From Trichaptum fuscoviolaceum (taxonomy: Eukaryota > Basidiomycota > Agaricomycetes > Hymenochaetales > Trichaptaceae), in assembly GCA_910574455.1 (NCBI GenBank), contig CAJSYZ010000004.1:992001-1056000 (forward strand): a stretch of DNA of 64,000 nt, in the 5' to 3' direction. The position numbers were made by a program, and so were the translations under genes. Position 1 is the stretch's first letter. Each line of letters begins with the position of its first letter. Positions 60,501 to 64,000 of the stretch are shown here, piece by piece. The notes below the pieces were generated by a model, which did no database searches, was not told where the DNA came from, and was given only the letters and a program-made list of their open reading frames with translations.

Positions 60501-63500
60501 CACTTACGATTCCTGCAAATCCTGACTAGATCCTCGTATCTTCGCAATTGCCTCTTCATCGCCCATGTAGCATAATAAAAGCCGCTGGAAAATGGGCCCA
60601 TAATCGGCGAAGTAACGAAGCTGATCGTAGTAGCCTATCAAATCTATGTAAGCATTCGGTGTGAAGCAGGAATACAGAAACTTCGCACCTTTCGTGTCCA
60701 CTAAGGTACACCTCTCAATGATAGCTTGTAGGTCGATCTTTCTCGGAATTTCAGCAGCGAATTGCTTAACGCAAAGTCCTTCCGCGTGAACCTTTCTTGA
60801 CTTCTCGACTATGAGAAGGCCTTCTGCATGACAATACTGTTTGTTACATACCTTCTTTCCACTGCTCTCAACGGTCGCAATGGACCAATGCATCTCATCA
60901 AACTCAAGTCTCACCAACTGGGAGTCATTTGACAGAAGGGGCATCATTGAGTGGAAGCGCACGTCGCGGATGTGTCTCGATCCCAAACTAAGTCCCTAAA
61001 CGCAAATATTCAACTAAGACTCAGACTAGCTCAACCGTAAACAGGAGCGCCTTCACATACCATCTCGATGAAAGCGGCAGCTGGCATAATTGGCTCCCCT
61101 ATTATGACGTGTTGCGTGAGCTCCGGATGTGTCTGGCCATTGATCTTGAAGACCTTGGGGTACTTGCTTATCATACCCTTGTTTTGCTGCAGATCGGATG
61201 AAGACTGCTCTGGCAAGAAAGGAATGTGCTTCTTCGTGAACGGGTACTCGAGGAGGTCTAACGAAACTCGTGGAACAACACGGAAACCGTTCAATGACAC
61301 GAAGTCTATCATGTTGTACCCCTTGAGCAAGAGCTGACCGACCATAGAAAGGAATACCGAAGTTTCGTGGAAGTTTCGAGGTACCTTCGGACGTTGCATT
61401 GGACAGATAATTGTATTGTTGTGGGCACCCATGGCGCGTACGTAGGAGGATAAGACGGGATGAGGGCTAATTTCAAGGAAAGTTGCATTGGGGTAGTCCC
61501 TCAATAACTCTGATATGACATTGCTGAACAGGACAGGGTTACGAGCGCTGTTCCAATAGTAATCAGCAGTGAAGGGTCCATTCCACAACTGTCCAGTGAG
61601 TGTTGAGTATGTGGTCTTTGTAGGCTCCACAATTTGCGCATGACGGCTGAATACGTCCTCAACTAGCGCACCGTATTGAGATTGGCATACGTCCATTAAG
61701 TGGCTGTGCACGGCTACACGAGTACGGAGTTTTCGCGCAAATATGCCTTGTTTCTCGGCCGCCAGTACAGCCAAATCAACGAGATCCTCGCGCCCCGCAA
61801 TGGTAACTGCTTCCGAAGCATTGTAGCAAGCAATCTCCAGGCCATTCGAGGCCCCGCCAGATACATCTATGATAATAGACATCGCAACGGAGGGACTACA
61901 AGACAAAGCGGCCATCGATCCGCCTGCTTCTTCGACAGAATACATAGCTCTTCCGCGGGCTATTGCAAGAGATATGGCAAATTGTTTCGACGCTGCGCCG
62001 TTTGCGTAAAGCATGGCTGTTTCTCCTGCTGAATGCCCAATAACAATGTCAGGAAAAACATTGATGCTTTGCAGGAGGTCGACTAGCGCAAGCTGAATCA
62101 TTGCCATAGCAGGCAATGTAACGGAGGCAGGCCACGTCGACGAAAGGGACGAGGGCGACTGTGCAGACGTGAAAAGTCCTGTCGTCTCGAGGAAGGATTC
62201 TCCAACCTCCTGCTTGTAGACTTCATCCATGGTGAGGATACTCTCGCGGAAAACTTGATATGAACAGAATAATTCTTTGCCCACTTCGAAAACGAATGAG
62301 TACCAGTAGTAGCAGTAAATGAAGAGGTCACTCACTTTCAAAATATTGAGGTCCTTGTCCGGCAAAGACGTATACTAGAGGTCCGTGCGACCGAGGAGAG
62401 AGAATCGGAAAAGAAAAGGTAGGCGAAGTCTGATCGTCGGGAGAGTACAGAGCGATTGAGCGCCAATTCATCTGCCTTGCTCGCCTTCCACTCACAGCTG
62501 CCACAGCCGAGAGGTCATCGAGGTGAAGTAGTTTATTGGACAACCTATCGCACAGCGCAAGAATTGAACGAAGCGAAAGGCCTCCGGCGGCCAGGAGCAC
62601 AGGCCTTTTGTTAACAACTCGAAGTGACATAGAAGTCTCTCGTCGCGGTGGTGCCTCTAGCACGGCGTGGCCATTGCTTCCACCAATTCCTGAGCTGGCT
62701 ATCGACACAAGGGCTCGACCCGAGGGATGTCGAGCTGTCAGAGGGGAGACTTCGGAAACGACTCGAAGACGATATTCATCCCATTTAATCTTAGGGTTAC
62801 GCGTACGAAAGTTCACGTTGGGTGGAATTAGACCAGTCTCAAACATCGAGCAGACTTTCGAGAGTGATGCTAAAAAGGCCGTAATCTCAAGGTGTCCTAT
62901 ATTGCCTTTGACGCTGCCAACCAGAATGTCCGAATCTCTTTGAAAGCTCTCTCCTACCCAATTCGCTTCTATTGGATCTCCAGCCGCAGTTCCTTCGTCC
63001 AAATGTTAGGCGAAACAAATTCAAAGGTGAAGCATAGTATACTGACCGGTAGCATGCATTTCAACGAAGTCAACCTCAGAAGGATGACGACCAGTTCCTC
63101 GGTATGCACGGTACATTGCGTCTTTCTGTGCCGCCCCTACTGGTGCACTCACCGGTGCACCAAGCCCCGAGGAATTTATTCCAGTACCCAGTATCTGGCC
63201 GCGAAAATCGATTTTAGCATCCCGAATGCCTGTAGATTTCTGGACCTTACTGAAGCATAAATATGATCTCCATCTTGAATTGCGTCGTCCAGAGGCTTGA
63301 TCACGATGACCGCCGCACCTTCTCCGCGAGAGAATCTATTTTCGTGCGTCATTGGTACTGACAGTTTTAAGTTTATCAAGAATTTGCCTACCCGTCGGCA
63401 GAGGCATCGAATGGCTTGCACTTCCCATCTGGGGAAAGTACAGAGCCTTGGCTATATTGGATCCAATCGACAATCCTAATCTGAGGTTACATCATTGAAC

Positions 63501-64000
63501 CTCTTAATCTCTTGTCACTGACTCTTACCTATGATTTAACTGACATCCGCCTACGACTGCGGCCTTACAGTCTCCATCTCTCAGGGCTTGCACAGCTAGA
63601 TGCAGGGCTGATAAACTTGAGCTGCAAGCAGTGTTTAGGGGTATCGATGGTCCGAGCAAGTCCAAATGGTAAGAGACTTTATTGGCGACCATACATGGAA
63701 CGCCTGCAAATGATCCTCGTGCATCATTTACGTCCTGCTCAAATATTAGTGACTGGAAGCCATTTGAATATTCGTTATCTTACCTGGTTTGCGATACTCA
63801 GAATGTCGAAGTCAACTGCAGACATATAGCATCCCACGTCCTGTCCTCTGTAATTTATGCCGGAGTCGAGAAGAGATAGAAACGATAACTCCAACAGTTT
63901 ACGAGTACTGAGGGCCATCGCCTTTGCATCTTTTGCGGTGACTCCGAATTCAACATGGTCAAACTCGGAGATGTTCTTTAAGAACGATCCAGTGTCTACT
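57560..64000 (-). CDS. Iterative reducing polyketide synthase (KS-AT-DH-KR-ACP-TE), N-terminus beyond window
   Basis: Domains in order from the right edge. [22 protein letters not shown], then NTACSSS with the catalytic Cys (about 63,621-63,635), EMHATGT (about 63,050) and [27 protein letters not shown] (about 62,030), [22 protein letters not shown] (the HxxxGxxxxP motif, about 61,090) and [26 protein letters not shown] (about 59,600) and NYAA after [27 protein letters not shown] (about 58,595). TE: GYSGSS (about 58,170) with a late GSHFEMM His. The space between DH and KR is too small for an enoyl reductase or C-methyltransferase, so KR and DH without ER would leave conjugated double bonds. 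From memory, characterised agaricomycete polyene synthases have this type. Only roughly the first hundred residues are off the edge. Stop at 57,560. The frame appears intact. Confidence 0.93.

Overview
The window is nuclear DNA of a filamentous basidiomycete, very probably an Agaricomycete. Evidence: dense 45-65 nt spliceosomal introns (GTRAGT...CTGAC/CTAAC...YAG), a coronin, a mitochondrial Hsp78, F-box and GMC oxidoreductase genes, and an iterative reducing polyketide synthase. Polyporales is a plausible order, but the sequence alone does not settle it.

Layout. Bases 1-35,988 are a head-to-tail tandem array of an approximately 8.0 kb unit: 4 complete units (1-7997, 7998-15997, 15998-23991, 23992-31972) and a fifth truncated at 35,988. 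The array continues leftward out of the window. Each unit has four parts: (i) about 1.2 kb of hairpin-rich non-coding DNA; (ii) a TATA-driven 'cassette' transcription unit made of repeated mini-exon/intron modules; (iii) a squalene synthase (ERG9) locus preceded by a triplicated TGACGTTT-type element; (iv) a convergent RCC1-repeat/PHD-finger gene on the minus strand. All ERG9 copies share two frame-disrupting lesions in the first exon, and most also carry private indels, so none reads as an intact squalene synthase.

At 35,985-35,988 the array ends inside ERG9 and joins directly to a protein kinase gene (minus strand) that loses its C-terminal lobe at the same point. Next comes a pseudogene field: a beta'-COP (Sec27) WD40 fragment fused to a decayed TFIIF-alpha gene (37.1-39.1 kb). 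Ordinary chromosome follows: coronin (40.6-42.4 kb), two tandem GMC oxidoreductase paralogues (42.8-45.6 and 48.5-51.3 kb) separated by relics of Hsp78 and a DEAD/RecQ-like helicase, an F-box protein (52.0-53.6 kb), mitochondrial Hsp78 (54.0-57.3 kb, minus), and the 3' part of a polyketide synthase with order KS-AT-DH-KR-ACP-TE (57.6 kb to the right edge, minus).

How things fit. The left 36 kb is a recently homogenised amplicon. Units 1-2 and 3-5 differ by substitutions only across a patch of about 3.5 kb, which suggests unequal exchange or gene conversion. The right part is a normal gene neighbourhood with local duplication (GMC plus an Hsp78 relic) and the end of a secondary-metabolite locus. 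The most novel item is the cassette transcription unit: successive near-identical introns separate short exons that each open with AAATG(C/A)G and often contain a perfect hairpin.
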